Shown here piece after piece: positions 17,787 through 28,276 of a stretch of 64,000 nucleotides of DNA; the stretch's first letter is position 1; each line of letters opens with the position of its first letter. The translations under genes and the position numbers were made by a program. The DNA comes from Arthrobacter globiformis (GTDB taxonomy: Bacteria; Actinomycetota; Actinomycetes; Actinomycetales; Micrococcaceae): assembly GCF_003261175.1 (NCBI RefSeq), contig NZ_QLNP01000077.1:48287-112286 (forward strand), read 5' to 3'. The notes below the pieces were generated by a model that worked only from the letters and a program-made list of their open reading frames with translations, ran no database searches and had not been told where the DNA came from.

Positions 17787-19025
17787 GTGAACACCCCCGA
17801 AAGCCTTCCCGTCACGCTGGACGATGTCCTTGAGGCGCAGAAGCTGCTGGACGGGATTATTGCGCGGACCCCGGTGGAGTCTTCCCGCGCCTTGGGCCGC
17901 ATGGTGGGCGGCGAGGTCTACTTCAAGTGTGAAAACCTGCAGCGCGCCGGCTCCTTCAAGGTGCGCGGCGCCTACGTGCGGATGGCGCGGCTCTCCGAAT
18001 CTGACAAGAAGCGCGGCGTGGTGGCGGCTTCCGCCGGCAACCACGCCCAGGGCGTGGCCGTCGCCGCCAAGAGCCTGGGCATCAAGGCCCGCATCTACAT
18101 GCCGCTGGGCGTGGCACTGCCCAAACTCGCCGCGACGCGCAGCCACGGCGCCGAGGTGGTCCTGCACGGACACAACGTGGACGAGGCACTGGCAGAGGCC
18201 CAGCGCTATGCCGACGATACCGGCGCGGTCTTCGTCCACCCCTTCGACAACGTGGACGTCGTGGCCGGCCAGGGCACCCTGGGGCTGGAGATCCTGGAGC
18301 AGGTGCCCAACGTCGACACCATCCTGATGGGCGTCGGCGGCGGAGGCCTGCTGGCTGGCGTCGCGGTGGCCGTCAAGGCCCGCGCCAAGGAACTCGGCCG
18401 CGACATCCGCATCATCGGCGTGCAGGCAGAAAACGCGGCCGCCTACCCGCCGTCGCTGGCAGCGGACGCCCTGGTGCCGCTCAAGAAGGTTTCCACCATG
18501 GCCGACGGCATCGCCGTGGGCCGGCCCGGGCAACTGCCGTTCAGCATCATCCGCGAACTGGTGGACGATGTGGTCACCGTCAGCGAAGACTCCTTGGCGC
18601 GGGCCCTGATCTTCCTGCTGGAACGCGCCAAGATGGTCGTTGAGCCCGCCGGCGCGGTGGGCGTGGCAGCCCTCATGGACGGCAAGATCGAGAACCCCGG
18701 AACAACCGCCGTCGTGCTGTCCGGCGGCAACATCGACCCCATGCTGATGCTCAAGGTGATCCAGCGCGGCCTCTCCGCCGCCGGCCGGTACATGACCGTG
18801 CGGATGATGCTTGATGACCGCCCGGGCTCGCTGGCCACCATTGCCCGCATCATCGCCGAGAACGACGCCAACGTGACGGGCCTGGACCACACCCGCGTGG
18901 GCGGCTCCATCAGCATGGGCGACGTGTCCATCACCGTGAACCTCGAGACCAAGGGCCACGAGCACGGCGAACAGGTTCTCGGCGCCCTGCGTGCCGAGGG
19001 CTTCCAGCCAATCGTGGTGCACTAG
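17787..19025 (+). CDS. ilvA: Threonine ammonia-lyase (threonine deaminase)
   Basis: PLP enzyme converting threonine to 2-oxobutanoate and ammonia, the entry to isoleucine synthesis. The PLP lysine is Lys59 in GSFKVRGAY; the phosphate-binding loop GVGGGGLLAG is near residue 190. A single C-terminal ACT domain (RYMTVRMMLDDRPGSLATI onward, about 335-412) is present. The 412-residue, one-ACT form is common in actinobacteria and shorter than the two-domain E. coli IlvA. GTG start with AAAGGAGAA upstream, three bases after the previous stop. Biosynthetic versus catabolic use is not resolved. Confidence 0.93.
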   Translation: MNTPESLPVTLDDVLEAQKLLDGIIARTPVESSRALGRMVGGEVYFKCENLQRAGSFKVRGAYVRMARLSESDKKRGVVAASAGNHAQGVAVAAKSLGIKARIYMPLGVALPKLAATRSHGAEVVLHGHNVDEALAEAQRYADDTGAVFVHPFDNVDVVAGQGTLGLEILEQVPNVDTILMGVGGGGLLAGVAVAVKARAKELGRDIRIIGVQAENAAAYPPSLAADALVPLKKVSTMADGIAVGRPGQLPFSIIRELVDDVVTVSEDSLARALIFLLERAKMVVEPAGAVGVAALMDGKIENPGTTAVVLSGGNIDPMLMLKVIQRGLSAAGRYMTVRMMLDDRPGSLATIARIIAENDANVTGLDHTRVGGSISMGDVSITVNLETKGHEHGEQVLGALRAEGFQPIVVH

Positions 19026-19033
19026 GAGACGCC

Positions 19034-19639
19034 ATGCTGGACAGCCCGGGACAGGCACCCGCCACGAGGGAAACGGCCGCCGCCCGTGCCAAGGGCGGGC
19101 TGCTGGTGGTGGGATCGTTCGTGGCGCTCCTGTTCGCGATCGAACTGCTCAACACGGTGCTGCTGCACTCGCTGAACGGCGTCTTCGGGCTCAGGCCCAG
19201 AAGCGCTGACGGCATTCTGGACGTATTCACCTTCCCGCTGCTGCACGCCAACCTGAACCACGTGCTCTCCAATGCGCTGCCGCTGATCATCTTCGGGTTC
19301 CTGGTGTTTCTGTCCGGGCTCCGGGTTTTCCTCACGGCCGTTGCCTGCAGCTGGCTCGGCTCCGGGCTGGCCGTCTGGCTGATTGGCGCCGGCGGGGTCA
19401 CCGTGGGCTCGTCCGGACTGGTCTTCGGCCTGTTCGCGTTTCTCCTGGTACGCGGATTCTTCAACCGCAGCTGGTGGCAGATCATTCTCTCGGTGGTGCT
19501 GTTCCTGACCTACGGCAGCATCCTTATCGGGATCATTCCGAACATTGCCGGATACGTGTCCTGGCAGGCCCACCTCGGCGGCGCCGCAGGCGGCGTTCTG
19601 GCCGCCGTCGTGCTGCGGGCGCGGGCATCCCGGCGCTGA
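19034..19639 (+). CDS. Rhomboid-family intramembrane serine protease
   Basis: A 201-residue polytopic protein with about six helices. The catalytic serine lies in GSSG (Ser127) and the catalytic histidine in WQAHLGG (His180), the Ser-His dyad of rhomboids. A LHANLNHVLSNALPL segment at 70-84 provides the HxxxN element near the active site. Rhomboids cleave transmembrane helices of substrate proteins; the substrate here is unknown. It starts eight bases after ilvA and ends at a strong terminator, so it probably closes the AI-2E/ilvA transcript. Confidence 0.9.
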   Translation: MLDSPGQAPATRETAAARAKGGLLVVGSFVALLFAIELLNTVLLHSLNGVFGLRPRSADGILDVFTFPLLHANLNHVLSNALPLIIFGFLVFLSGLRVFLTAVACSWLGSGLAVWLIGAGGVTVGSSGLVFGLFAFLLVRGFFNRSWWQIILSVVLFLTYGSILIGIIPNIAGYVSWQAHLGGAAGGVLAAVVLRARASRR

Positions 19640-19661
19640 CATTCATCGCACGCGCCTTAAA

Positions 19662-19706
19662 GCACGACGCCGGCCGTCCCCGAAAGTGGGGAGGCCGGCG
19701 TCGTGC
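19662..19706. terminator. Bidirectional terminator between rhomboid gene and greA
   Basis: A 14-bp perfect stem (19662-19675 with 19693-19706), extended by a further C/G run after one bulged base, around a GAAA-containing loop and followed by TTT. It separates two convergent genes. Confidence 0.85.
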
Positions 19707-19735
19707 GTTTGCTGCGACCGCGGACGGATACGGTG

Positions 19736-20230
19736 TTAGCCCGAGTAGGGCTTGGCGGAAATGATCTCCACCGAGATGTCCTTGCCGTTGGGGGCGGTGT
19801 AGCTGAGCTTGTCGCCCTCCTTGTGACCCATGATCGCGGCACCGAGAGGGGACTTGTCGCTGAAGACGTCCAGATCCGAGTCGCCGGCGATTTCACGGGA
19901 ACCGAGCAGGAAGGTCTCCTCGTCACCGGCGATCCGGGCGACGACGATCATGCCGGGCTCAACGATTCCGTCGTCGGCCGGTGACTCGCCAACGTGGGCG
20001 TCGCGGAGCAGGACGGTCAGCTGGCGGATGCGGGCCTCGATCTTGCCCTGCTCTTCCTTCGCAGCGTGGTAGCCGCCGTTCTCCTTGAGGTCACCCTCCT
20101 GGCGCGCAGCGTCGATCTTCTGGACGATTTCCGCACGGCCGGGGCCGGAAAGGTGGTCCAGCTCTGCCTTCAGGCGGTCAAAAGCTTCCTGGGTAAGCCA
20201 AGCTGCAGGCGCGCTGTTAGTGGTAGACAC
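19736..20230 (-). CDS. greA: Transcription elongation factor GreA
   Basis: Binds the RNA polymerase secondary channel and stimulates cleavage of backtracked RNA. The N-terminal coiled coil carries the acidic tip in DAARQEGDLKENGGYHAAKEEQ (Asp and Glu flanking the turn), and the C-terminal FKBP-like domain has FLLGSREI and SPLGAAIMGHKEGD. Length 164 residues is normal for actinobacteria. GTG start with AGAGGAG upstream. The gene stands alone, with a 205-base upstream gap that contains its promoter. Confidence 0.96.
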   Translation of the reverse strand: MSTTNSAPAAWLTQEAFDRLKAELDHLSGPGRAEIVQKIDAARQEGDLKENGGYHAAKEEQGKIEARIRQLTVLLRDAHVGESPADDGIVEPGMIVVARIAGDEETFLLGSREIAGDSDLDVFSDKSPLGAAIMGHKEGDKLSYTAPNGKDISVEIISAKPYSG

Positions 20231-20435
20231 GGACTTCTCCTCTAGTGGATGTACAAGCGGTCATACAAAACAAACACCCCGCCACGGTGGCCACCTGTGG
20301 AACTCAGTAACCATCTCAGCGGGGTAAAGGTATTGATCCATTGTAGTCAATCCCGTGGAGTAAACCCAACAACCAAGCGGCGTGGGTCACACGCCTTCTT
20401 CTGCTGTCCGATTTCCTGCGGGCTCTTGGCTGGCT

Positions 20436-20906
20436 CTAGGAGGCCGCGGGCTTCGGGATCCAGCAGCTGTCCACGACGCCCGAGACGGCCTGCGATTCGG
20501 TGCGCAGGACAACCCGCTGGGCGAGGGTGCGCCCGCCGTCGGCACTCTGGCCCTGCGCGTCCTGCTCAACCGGCGGAATGTCGACCACTTTCCAGCCGAC
20601 CACGGCGAACTTGGAATCGAGCGCCTTGATGGCGCACTTGACTGCCGTGCCGGGTTCCCTCGTCACCTCGAAGTCCACCTCGGCCTGGGTGGCATCCGTG
20701 GTCCGGTAGCCGATGTCCTTGAACGTCACCGACGCTGTCGCGTTGGACGTGGAGACCCAGGCGAGGAAGCCCATTCCGATTGCCAGGGCAACGATAACCG
20801 CCCAGCGCCTGGCCTTCCGGGACATCCTGCGCTTTGGACGGCCATAGCGATTGGCTAGGCTAATGTCTGCAGGCTGGGAAGTGCCCGACTTGTCCTCGGT
20901 AGTCAC
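20436..20906 (-). CDS. DUF4307 single-pass membrane protein
   Basis: Function unknown. The 156-residue protein has a short hydrophilic N-terminus with a basic RPKRRMSRKARRW patch, one transmembrane helix at about residues 36-54, and an extracytoplasmic domain with two cysteines (in VKCAIKAL and DSCWIP) that could pair. The pattern matches the actinobacterial DUF4307 family, which I recall near mca genes; here mca is indeed the divergent neighbour, 85 bases away. Whether the two work together is not known. Confidence 0.85.
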   Translation of the reverse strand: MTTEDKSGTSQPADISLANRYGRPKRRMSRKARRWAVIVALAIGMGFLAWVSTSNATASVTFKDIGYRTTDATQAEVDFEVTREPGTAVKCAIKALDSKFAVVGWKVVDIPPVEQDAQGQSADGGRTLAQRVVLRTESQAVSGVVDSCWIPKPAAS

Positions 20907-20991
20907 CCTTCCAGTTTAGTGGCGATTCCCCCGGGCAATTATCCGGCGTCAGCATTGCAGTCAGTCCCAGGAGAAAGAGGAGCAGTCCCAG

Positions 20992-21897
20992 ATGACAGCG
21001 TCCACCAGCCAGTCGTCCACGCTTCGCCTGCTGGCCGTCCACGCCCACCCGGATGACGAATCCAGCAAAGGCGCAGCCACCATGGCCATGTACGCCGCGG
21101 CCGGTGTGGACGTTATGGTCGCCACCTGCACGGACGGCTCACGCGGTGACATCCAGAACCCGGCCATGGAGGGCGAGCCCCATCCGAAGCGCGACATGGC
21201 CGGTGCCCGCCGCCTCGAAATGAACGAGGCCGCCCGGATCCTGGGCATCCGGCAGCGCTGGCTGGGCTTTGTGGACTCGGGGCTGCCCGAAGGCGATCCG
21301 CTCCCGCCCTTGCCGGCCGGCTGCTTCGCGCTGCAGTCCCTGGAACGGGCCGCGGGCCCCCTCGTCAGGCTGGTCCGGGACTTCAAGCCGCACGTCATTG
21401 TCAGCTATGACGAAAATGGCGGTTATCCGCATCCGGACCACATCATGGCGCATCGGGTTGCGGTGGAGGCCTTCGAGGCCGCAGGGGACCCCGCCAAGTA
21501 TCCCGGGACCGGTGATGCGTGGGAGCCGAAAAAGCTCTACTACGACCGCGCCTTCAGCCCGGAACGTTTCCGTGCCCTGCACTTTGCCCTGGAGGAGGCA
21601 GGGCTCCAGTCGCCCTATGCCCAGCGCCTTGCGGCCTGGCTGGAGGCCGACGCTGAAGGGCACACGCCGCCTCCGCCCGCGCACGAAACAACCACCCAGG
21701 TGGACTGCGGCGACTTCTTCGCAACACGCGACGACGCCCTCCGGGCCCACCGGACCCAGGTGGACCCGCTGGGCTTCTTCTTCGCCGTGTCAGCGGAGAT
21801 GCAGGCGCGTACCTGGCCCTGGGAGGACTACACGCTGATCCAATCGAAGGTGGCCACGGAGCTGCCGGAGAAGGACCTCTTCGCGGGGCTAAGATAG
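20992..21897 (+). CDS. mca: Mycothiol S-conjugate amidase
   Basis: Zinc amidase that cleaves mycothiol conjugates of toxins, releasing a mercapturic acid for export. The metal-site motifs are AHPDDE at residues 18-23 and HPDH at 147-150, as in the MshB/Mca (PIG-L) fold. The EMNEAARILGI and GYPHPDHIMAHR blocks fit Mca; at 301 residues it is close to the usual size. Mca is preferred over MshB because of overall length and C-terminus, but the two are paralogous. Start: ATG with GAGGAG upstream. Confidence 0.9.
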   Translation: MTASTSQSSTLRLLAVHAHPDDESSKGAATMAMYAAAGVDVMVATCTDGSRGDIQNPAMEGEPHPKRDMAGARRLEMNEAARILGIRQRWLGFVDSGLPEGDPLPPLPAGCFALQSLERAAGPLVRLVRDFKPHVIVSYDENGGYPHPDHIMAHRVAVEAFEAAGDPAKYPGTGDAWEPKKLYYDRAFSPERFRALHFALEEAGLQSPYAQRLAAWLEADAEGHTPPPPAHETTTQVDCGDFFATRDDALRAHRTQVDPLGFFFAVSAEMQARTWPWEDYTLIQSKVATELPEKDLFAGLR

Positions 21898-21920
21898 AGA
21901 CAAGAGACATTTTCTATCCC

Positions 21921-21972
21921 CCGTAGAACAACGCCGTAGAAGACCGCGTAAACGAACCCGCGTAGAACACCG
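21921..21972. repeat. Four imperfect direct repeats with core CGTAGAA
   Basis: Between mca and the next gene, the word CGTAGAA (once CGTAAAC) recurs at about 21922, 21935, 21947 and 21961, that is every 12-14 bases, each followed by a short A/C-rich spacer. The meaning is unknown; it could be a binding array or a decayed minisatellite. Confidence 0.5.
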
Positions 21973-22069
21973 TGTGGCGGCCAAATCGGCCGCGGCTGCG
22001 CGCGTACCATCGGGCCAGGCGTCAGCCCACGCGGCGGACGGCGGCCCCAGCCTTGAGAAGGTTTGAACA

Positions 22070-22325
22070 GTGCACCATTTGCTCATCGCCCTGGCATCGT
22101 CCCCGGCACCCTCGCCGTCGCTGCGCCCCGGCCTGTCCCAGGACCAGGTCACGCCCGGCCTGCTGGGATTCCTGCTGACCGCCTTCATTGTGGTGCTCTC
22201 CGCGCTGCTGATCGTGGACATGGTGCGCCGCATCCGCCGGGTGCGGTACCGCGCCCAGGTGGAGGAGGAACGGATGGCGGCAGCCGAGGCCGCGGACATC
22301 TCCCGCGACGACGCCGCCAACGGCA

Positions 22326-22348
<23 letters not shown>
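22070..22348 (+). CDS. Small single-pass membrane protein, uncharacterised
   Basis: A 92-residue protein with one strong helix (GLLGFLLTAFIVVLSALLIVD, about 29-50) followed by a basic patch RRIRRVRYRAQ and a charged Ala/Asp/Glu-rich tail. The positive-inside rule puts the C-terminus in the cytoplasm. I recognise no family beyond a resemblance to small conserved actinobacterial membrane proteins. GTG start with GAGAAGG upstream. It overlaps the next gene by 23 bases, so it is likely co-translated with it. Confidence 0.75.
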
Positions 22349-24519
<2,171 letters not shown>

Positions 24520-24539
<20 letters not shown>

Positions 24540-25239
24540 GGATGGCCGCGAAGTGCGCGGCGAAGGCCAGCACCGTGAAGGCGTGGAACAGTTCGTGGAA
24601 GCCGAAGTGCCGGTAGCTGAAGTTGGGCTTCTTGAGGGCGTAGAACACTGCCCCGGCGATGTACAGGGCTCCGCCAACGCAGATGAGCAGCGCCGCAGGG
24701 ACGCTCGCCGCGAAAAAGGCAGGCAGATAGAAGAGGGACCCGCAGCCGAGGCCGATGTAGATGGGCACATACAGCCAGCGGGGTGCGTCGGTCCAGAGCA
24801 GCCGGAACAGCACGCCCAGGATCGCGGCGGACCAGATCAGCCACAGCAGGAACTCCGCCGTCGGCCTGTCCAGGAGGCTCCACGCGAGCGGCGTGTAGCT
24901 GCCGGCGATCACCAGCATGATGTTGGTGTGGTCCAGCCGTTTGAGCACGCGTTTGACGCCGGGGGACCAGTTGCCGCGGTGGTACACAGCGCTGATGCCG
25001 AACAGCAGGACACCGGTGAACGCGTAAATGGCGGACGTGACCTTGCGGTCCGCGGTCGGCGCCACGGCAATCAGGACGATCCCGGCGGCCAGGGCAAACG
25101 GCGCGGTGACCGTGTGGATCCATCCCCGCCACTTGGGCTTGATCGTCAGCAGTTCCGCGATGCGTGCCGCGGCGTCGTCCACGGCGGTGGGTTCTGCCTT
25201 TGACGGCTCCGGTCCGCCGTCCGGGGCGTTGCTTTTCAT
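24520..25239 (-). CDS. PAQR-family membrane homeostasis protein TrhA (hemolysin III type)
   Basis: A seven-helix membrane protein of 239 residues. The family's metal-site residues are visible: a histidine in AVYHRGNWS near residue 86, the LDHTNIMLVIAGSYTP block near 105-120, and two histidines in FHELFHAF near 217-224. Bacterial members affect membrane fluidity; the hemolysin name is historical. The N-terminal 35 residues are hydrophilic. The gene converges with the DUF255 gene and overlaps its last 20 bases. Confidence 0.92.
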
Positions 25240-25401
25240 GTCATCCAGAATAACCTACGGTTCAGTAAGTTACCCACCGGTAACATCTGGTTCTGTGGGT
25301 CTTTGCGTCTCGTTCGGTGGGGCGTCGGGCGGCCACCTGCGCGCGGCTGAAGCCTTCGGGCGGTAGCCTAGGACTTGCAAAAGTCGTACAGAGGAAGTCA
25401 G

Positions 25402-26175
25402 GTGAGTCTCCGGATGGAATGGCCCGGGTTCCTCTATGGCTTCTACGAGCGCAAGCTTCTCCGCTCCCTGGAGCCGGAGCGGATCCCACGGCACATCGGT
25501 GTCATGGTGGACGGCAACCGGCGCTGGGCCCGGCAGTTCAATGCCCCCACCAGCCAGGGCCACCAGGCCGGCGCGGACAAGATCCATGAGTTCCTCGGCT
25601 GGTGCCAGGAGCTGGGCGTCAGGGTGGTCACCCTGTACATGCTCTCCACGGACAACATGAACCGCTCCGGCGAAGAGCTTGACCTGCTAATGGGCATCAT
25701 CGCCAACACGCTCGACCGCCTCGACGAAGACGCCAACATTTCGGTCCACGCCATGGGCGCCCCGGAGCTGCTCCCCGACTACCTGGCGGAGCGCCTGACC
25801 ACACTCACGGCCCGGACGCCGGTGCGGGAGAAGCTGCACGTGAATGTGGCCGTCGGCTACGGCGGCCGGCGCGAGATCGTGGACGCGGTGCGCGAGCTGC
25901 TGCACGATGCCGTGGCGCACAAGGCGGACATCAGTGAACTGGCCGACTCCCTGAGCGTGGAGGACATCTCGCGCTTCCTCTACACCCGCGGCCAGCCTGA
26001 TCCGGACCTGGTCATCCGGACTTCCGGCGAGCAGCGGCTCTCAGGTTTTCTGATGTGGCAGAGCGCCTACAGCGAGTTCTACTTCTGCGAGGCCCTGTGG
26101 CCGGCCTTCCGGAAGGTGGATTTCCTTCGCGCCCTGCGCGACTACGCCGGCAGGCAGCGGCGCTTCGGTTCCTAA
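25402..26175 (+). CDS. uppS: Polyprenyl (undecaprenyl/decaprenyl) diphosphate synthase, cis-type
   Basis: Condenses isopentenyl diphosphate into the lipid carrier for cell wall synthesis. The catalytic aspartate is Asp37 in MVDGNRRWAR, followed by GHQAGADK, and RTSGEQRLSGFLMWQ plus SEFYF near the C-terminus, all hallmarks of the family. GTG at 25402 is chosen because GAGGAAG lies just upstream; an in-frame TTG at 25375 has no such site. The product chain length cannot be judged. The gene ends at a hairpin 20 bases downstream. Confidence 0.93.
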   Translation: MSLRMEWPGFLYGFYERKLLRSLEPERIPRHIGVMVDGNRRWARQFNAPTSQGHQAGADKIHEFLGWCQELGVRVVTLYMLSTDNMNRSGEELDLLMGIIANTLDRLDEDANISVHAMGAPELLPDYLAERLTTLTARTPVREKLHVNVAVGYGGRREIVDAVRELLHDAVAHKADISELADSLSVEDISRFLYTRGQPDPDLVIRTSGEQRLSGFLMWQSAYSEFYFCEALWPAFRKVDFLRALRDYAGRQRRFGS

Positions 26176-26193
26176 CCGTTGCCGGCATCCGTT

Positions 26194-26212
26194 GGCGGCC
26201 CTAGGGGCCGCC
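26194..26212 (+). terminator. Hairpin after uppS
   Basis: An 8-bp perfect stem GGCGGCCC/GGGCCGCC with a three-base TAG loop, followed by CCTTT, 18 bases after the uppS stop. Confidence 0.55.
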
Positions 26213-26298
26213 CCTTTGGCCCGCCGTCGTGCACCCTTTGGCCGCCCCCGTTCACGCCAAATTCACACGCCGGCAACAGGAATCGCCGGAAGAAGACG

Positions 26299-26366
26299 TT
26301 GGAAATTAGTTCGGGGCGAATTACGTTGAATCCATCAGCAGGCAAACCGCCGGCTGATCGGGGAGG
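26299..26366 (+). promoter_or_regulatory. Candidate promoter and structured leader of the phoH-type gene
   Basis: TTGGAA (26299-26304) and TACGTT (26322-26327) with a 17-base spacer form a plausible promoter. Immediately after, a 10-bp stem with one mismatch (26334-26343 with 26349-26358) sits just before a strong Shine-Dalgarno GGGGAGG (26360-26366) that serves a small leader ORF. Outside these elements the 304-base gap between uppS and phoH (26176-26479) shows only the uppS hairpin. Confidence 0.5.
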
Positions 26367-26373
26367 CCAGTAC

Positions 26374-26445
26374 ATGGAGCGATTCTTCGCACCGGTTGTA
26401 TGGGAGGCCGGATCCGGCCTCGTGGCCGAGCCGCCTCACCAATAA
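26374..26445 (+). CDS. Small upstream ORF in the phoH leader (23 residues)
   Basis: ATG at 26374 follows GGGGAGG with a seven-base gap, an ideal translation start and better than that of the downstream gene. The predicted peptide starts [13 protein letters not shown] and ends at a TAA 34 bases before the phoH start. An 18-bp perfect palindrome (26404-26421) lies inside it. It could be a leader peptide or the counterpart of the small antitoxin-like gene reported upstream of mycobacterial phoH2; neither is proven and the peptide resembles nothing I know. Confidence 0.45.
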   Translation: MERFFAPVVWEAGSGLVAEPPHQ

Positions 26446-26479
26446 CAATTCCGGGCAGCGCCCCGGGGCTGGAGTCGAT

Positions 26480-27916
26480 GTGGCTATTTCTGAACAACTG
26501 CCCGACGTCATCACGGACAAGGGTGAGAAGGCTACCTCTCGCGCCAAGCGAGCCAATTCAAAGACCGGTGCGGACACGAAAGACGCCGCAGCCGGTCTTG
26601 CTGTTTCCGGCCCACAGACTGAATCCCAGCCATCAGTCTCCACTTTCGTCATCGACACCTCGGTGCTCCTCTCCGACCCCCGCGCCCTGCTGCGTTTCGC
26701 GGAGCATGAAGTCATTGTGCCGATCGTGGTGATCACCGAACTTGAAGGGAAGCGGCATGACCCCGAACTCGGCTACTTCGCACGGAAGGCGCTCCGGCTC
26801 CTTGATGACCTCCGCATCCAGCACGGCGGGCTGAACCGGCCCATCCCGCTGGGTGATGCCGGCGGTACGCTCATGATCGAGATGAACCACATCTCGGCCG
26901 AAGTCCTGCCGGCAGGGTTCCGCGGCGGGGACAATGACAGCCGCATCCTCGCCGTCGCAAAAAACCTCTCCAACGAGGGGCGCAACGTCACCGTGGTGTC
27001 CAAGGACCTCCCCATGCGGGTCAAGGCCTCGGCCATGGGCCTGCTGGCCGACGAATACCGCAACGAACTCGTTAAGGATTCCGGCTGGACCGGCGTTGCC
27101 GAGATCGATGCAAGCGACGAGGAGATCTCCACGCTCTACGGGCACGAACCGGTCTTCATCCCGGCGGCTGCAGAGATGCCGGTCAACACCGGCCTTGTGG
27201 TGCTCTCCAGCCGGGGCTCGGCGCTCGGCCGTGTCGGTGCCGACAAGCAGGTCCGCCTGGTCAAGGGGGACCGCGACGTTTTCGGCCTCCACGGGCGCTC
27301 CGCGGAGCAGCGGCTCGCCATCGACCTGCTGATGGACCCCGCGGTGGGCATCGTGTCCCTGGGCGGGCGCGCGGGCACCGGCAAGTCGGCCCTTGCCCTG
27401 TGTGCCGGCCTCGAGGCGGTGCTGGAACGCCGTGAACACCGCAAGGTGATCGTCTTCCGCCCGCTCTTCGCCGTAGGCGGCCAGGAGCTCGGCTACCTGC
27501 CGGGCTCGGAGCAGGAGAAAATGAACCCCTGGGCGCAGGCGGTTTTCGACACCCTGGGCGCGCTGGTGAGCCAGGAGGTCGTGGAGGAGGTCATGGACCG
27601 CGGCATGCTCGAGGTCATGCCGCTGACCCATATCCGCGGACGCTCCCTGCACGACGCCTTCGTGATCGTGGACGAGGCCCAGTCGCTCGAAAAGAACGTC
27701 CTGCTGACCGTCATGAGCCGGATCGGGCAGAACTCGAAGATCGTCCTCACCCACGACGTTGCCCAGCGCGACAACCTCCGGGTCGGACGGCACGACGGCA
27801 TCGCAGCCGTCGTCGAAACCCTGAAGGGCCACCCGCTTTTCGGCCACATCACCCTCACCCGGTCCGAGCGCTCGCCCATCGCGGCACTCGTCACGGACCT
27901 GCTCGAAGGGGCATAG
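26480..27916 (+). CDS. PhoH2-type protein: PIN ribonuclease domain fused to PhoH ATPase
   Basis: Predicted RNA helicase/ribonuclease. After a 50-residue hydrophilic lead, a PIN domain spans about 54-195 with the acidic residues Asp59 (VIDTSVLL), Glu88 (ITELEG), Asp152/Asp154 region ([10 protein letters not shown]) and Asp176 (VSKD). The PhoH ATPase follows, with Walker A GRAGTGKS at 296-303 and Walker B FVIVDEAQ near 390. Start: GTG at 26480 with GGAG six bases upstream; a further in-frame TTG at 26396 lacks a Shine-Dalgarno. In mycobacteria this architecture unwinds and cuts RNA. Confidence 0.92.
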   Translation: MAISEQLPDVITDKGEKATSRAKRANSKTGADTKDAAAGLAVSGPQTESQPSVSTFVIDTSVLLSDPRALLRFAEHEVIVPIVVITELEGKRHDPELGYFARKALRLLDDLRIQHGGLNRPIPLGDAGGTLMIEMNHISAEVLPAGFRGGDNDSRILAVAKNLSNEGRNVTVVSKDLPMRVKASAMGLLADEYRNELVKDSGWTGVAEIDASDEEISTLYGHEPVFIPAAAEMPVNTGLVVLSSRGSALGRVGADKQVRLVKGDRDVFGLHGRSAEQRLAIDLLMDPAVGIVSLGGRAGTGKSALALCAGLEAVLERREHRKVIVFRPLFAVGGQELGYLPGSEQEKMNPWAQAVFDTLGALVSQEVVEEVMDRGMLEVMPLTHIRGRSLHDAFVIVDEAQSLEKNVLLTVMSRIGQNSKIVLTHDVAQRDNLRVGRHDGIAAVVETLKGHPLFGHITLTRSERSPIAALVTDLLEGA

Positions 27917-27924
27917 CTATCGCT

Positions 27925-27968
27925 GGTTGGGCTTGCCGAAACCGAGCCTGGTTTCGACAAGCTCAACC
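27925..27968. terminator. Inverted repeat after phoH-type gene
   Basis: GGTTGGGCTTGCCGAAACC (27925-27943) pairs with 27950-27968 around GAGCCT, with two mismatched or wobble positions. It lies nine bases after the stop codon. The sequence resembles dispersed hairpin elements common between genes of high-GC bacteria, so it may be both terminator and repeat family member. Confidence 0.65.
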
Positions 27969-27973
27969 GAGCC

Positions 27974-28276
27974 TCAGCCAGCAGCGACGCCCAGGAGGAA
28001 CTTCGCCGTGGGTTCGTGGCCCTCTACCCTCAATTGCCCGTCGGGGCGGCGGAGGCTCTCCGGGGTGGGGTGGACCCGTTGTTCTGTACCCTGCTTGCCG
28101 CCCCAGGAAATGCGGGTGACGCCATTCAGTTCGTAGCCGAGCGACCGGGAGACGCCCAGGGAGGCTGCGTTCCAGTCTGCCGCCTCAGATGGACAGCGGT
28201 CCAGGGTGTGCTGAACGGGTTGCGGCCCTGTTCGTGGATGCCGCTGGCTGCTGCCTAGGCCGCTGCGGCGCCGCCG
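27974..28276 (-). pseudogene. Decayed GNAT acetyltransferase, C-terminal part
   Basis: On the minus strand from about 28200 down to a TGA at 27974-27976 the frame reads AADWNAASLGVSRSLGYEL followed by NGVTRISWGGKQG, a textbook GNAT C-terminus (Asn-Ala-Ala-Ser, then the Leu-Gly-Tyr strand), ending in RVEGHEPTAKFLLGV. No start codon or acetyl-CoA loop is found upstream: the frame becomes unrecognisable above about 28210 and runs into the next gene's stop. It is therefore a 5'-truncated remnant of roughly 70 recognisable codons. Confidence 0.75.

Noticed and set aside
17766-19058. 430-codon minus-strand frame opposite ilvA
   Set aside because: Same start and end as the real gene with shadow composition; IlvA motifs are complete on the plus strand.
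26179-26445. 88-codon frame starting soon after uppS and including the leader ORF
   Set aside because: The first part runs through the uppS hairpin and has no Shine-Dalgarno; only the last 23 codons have a credible start.
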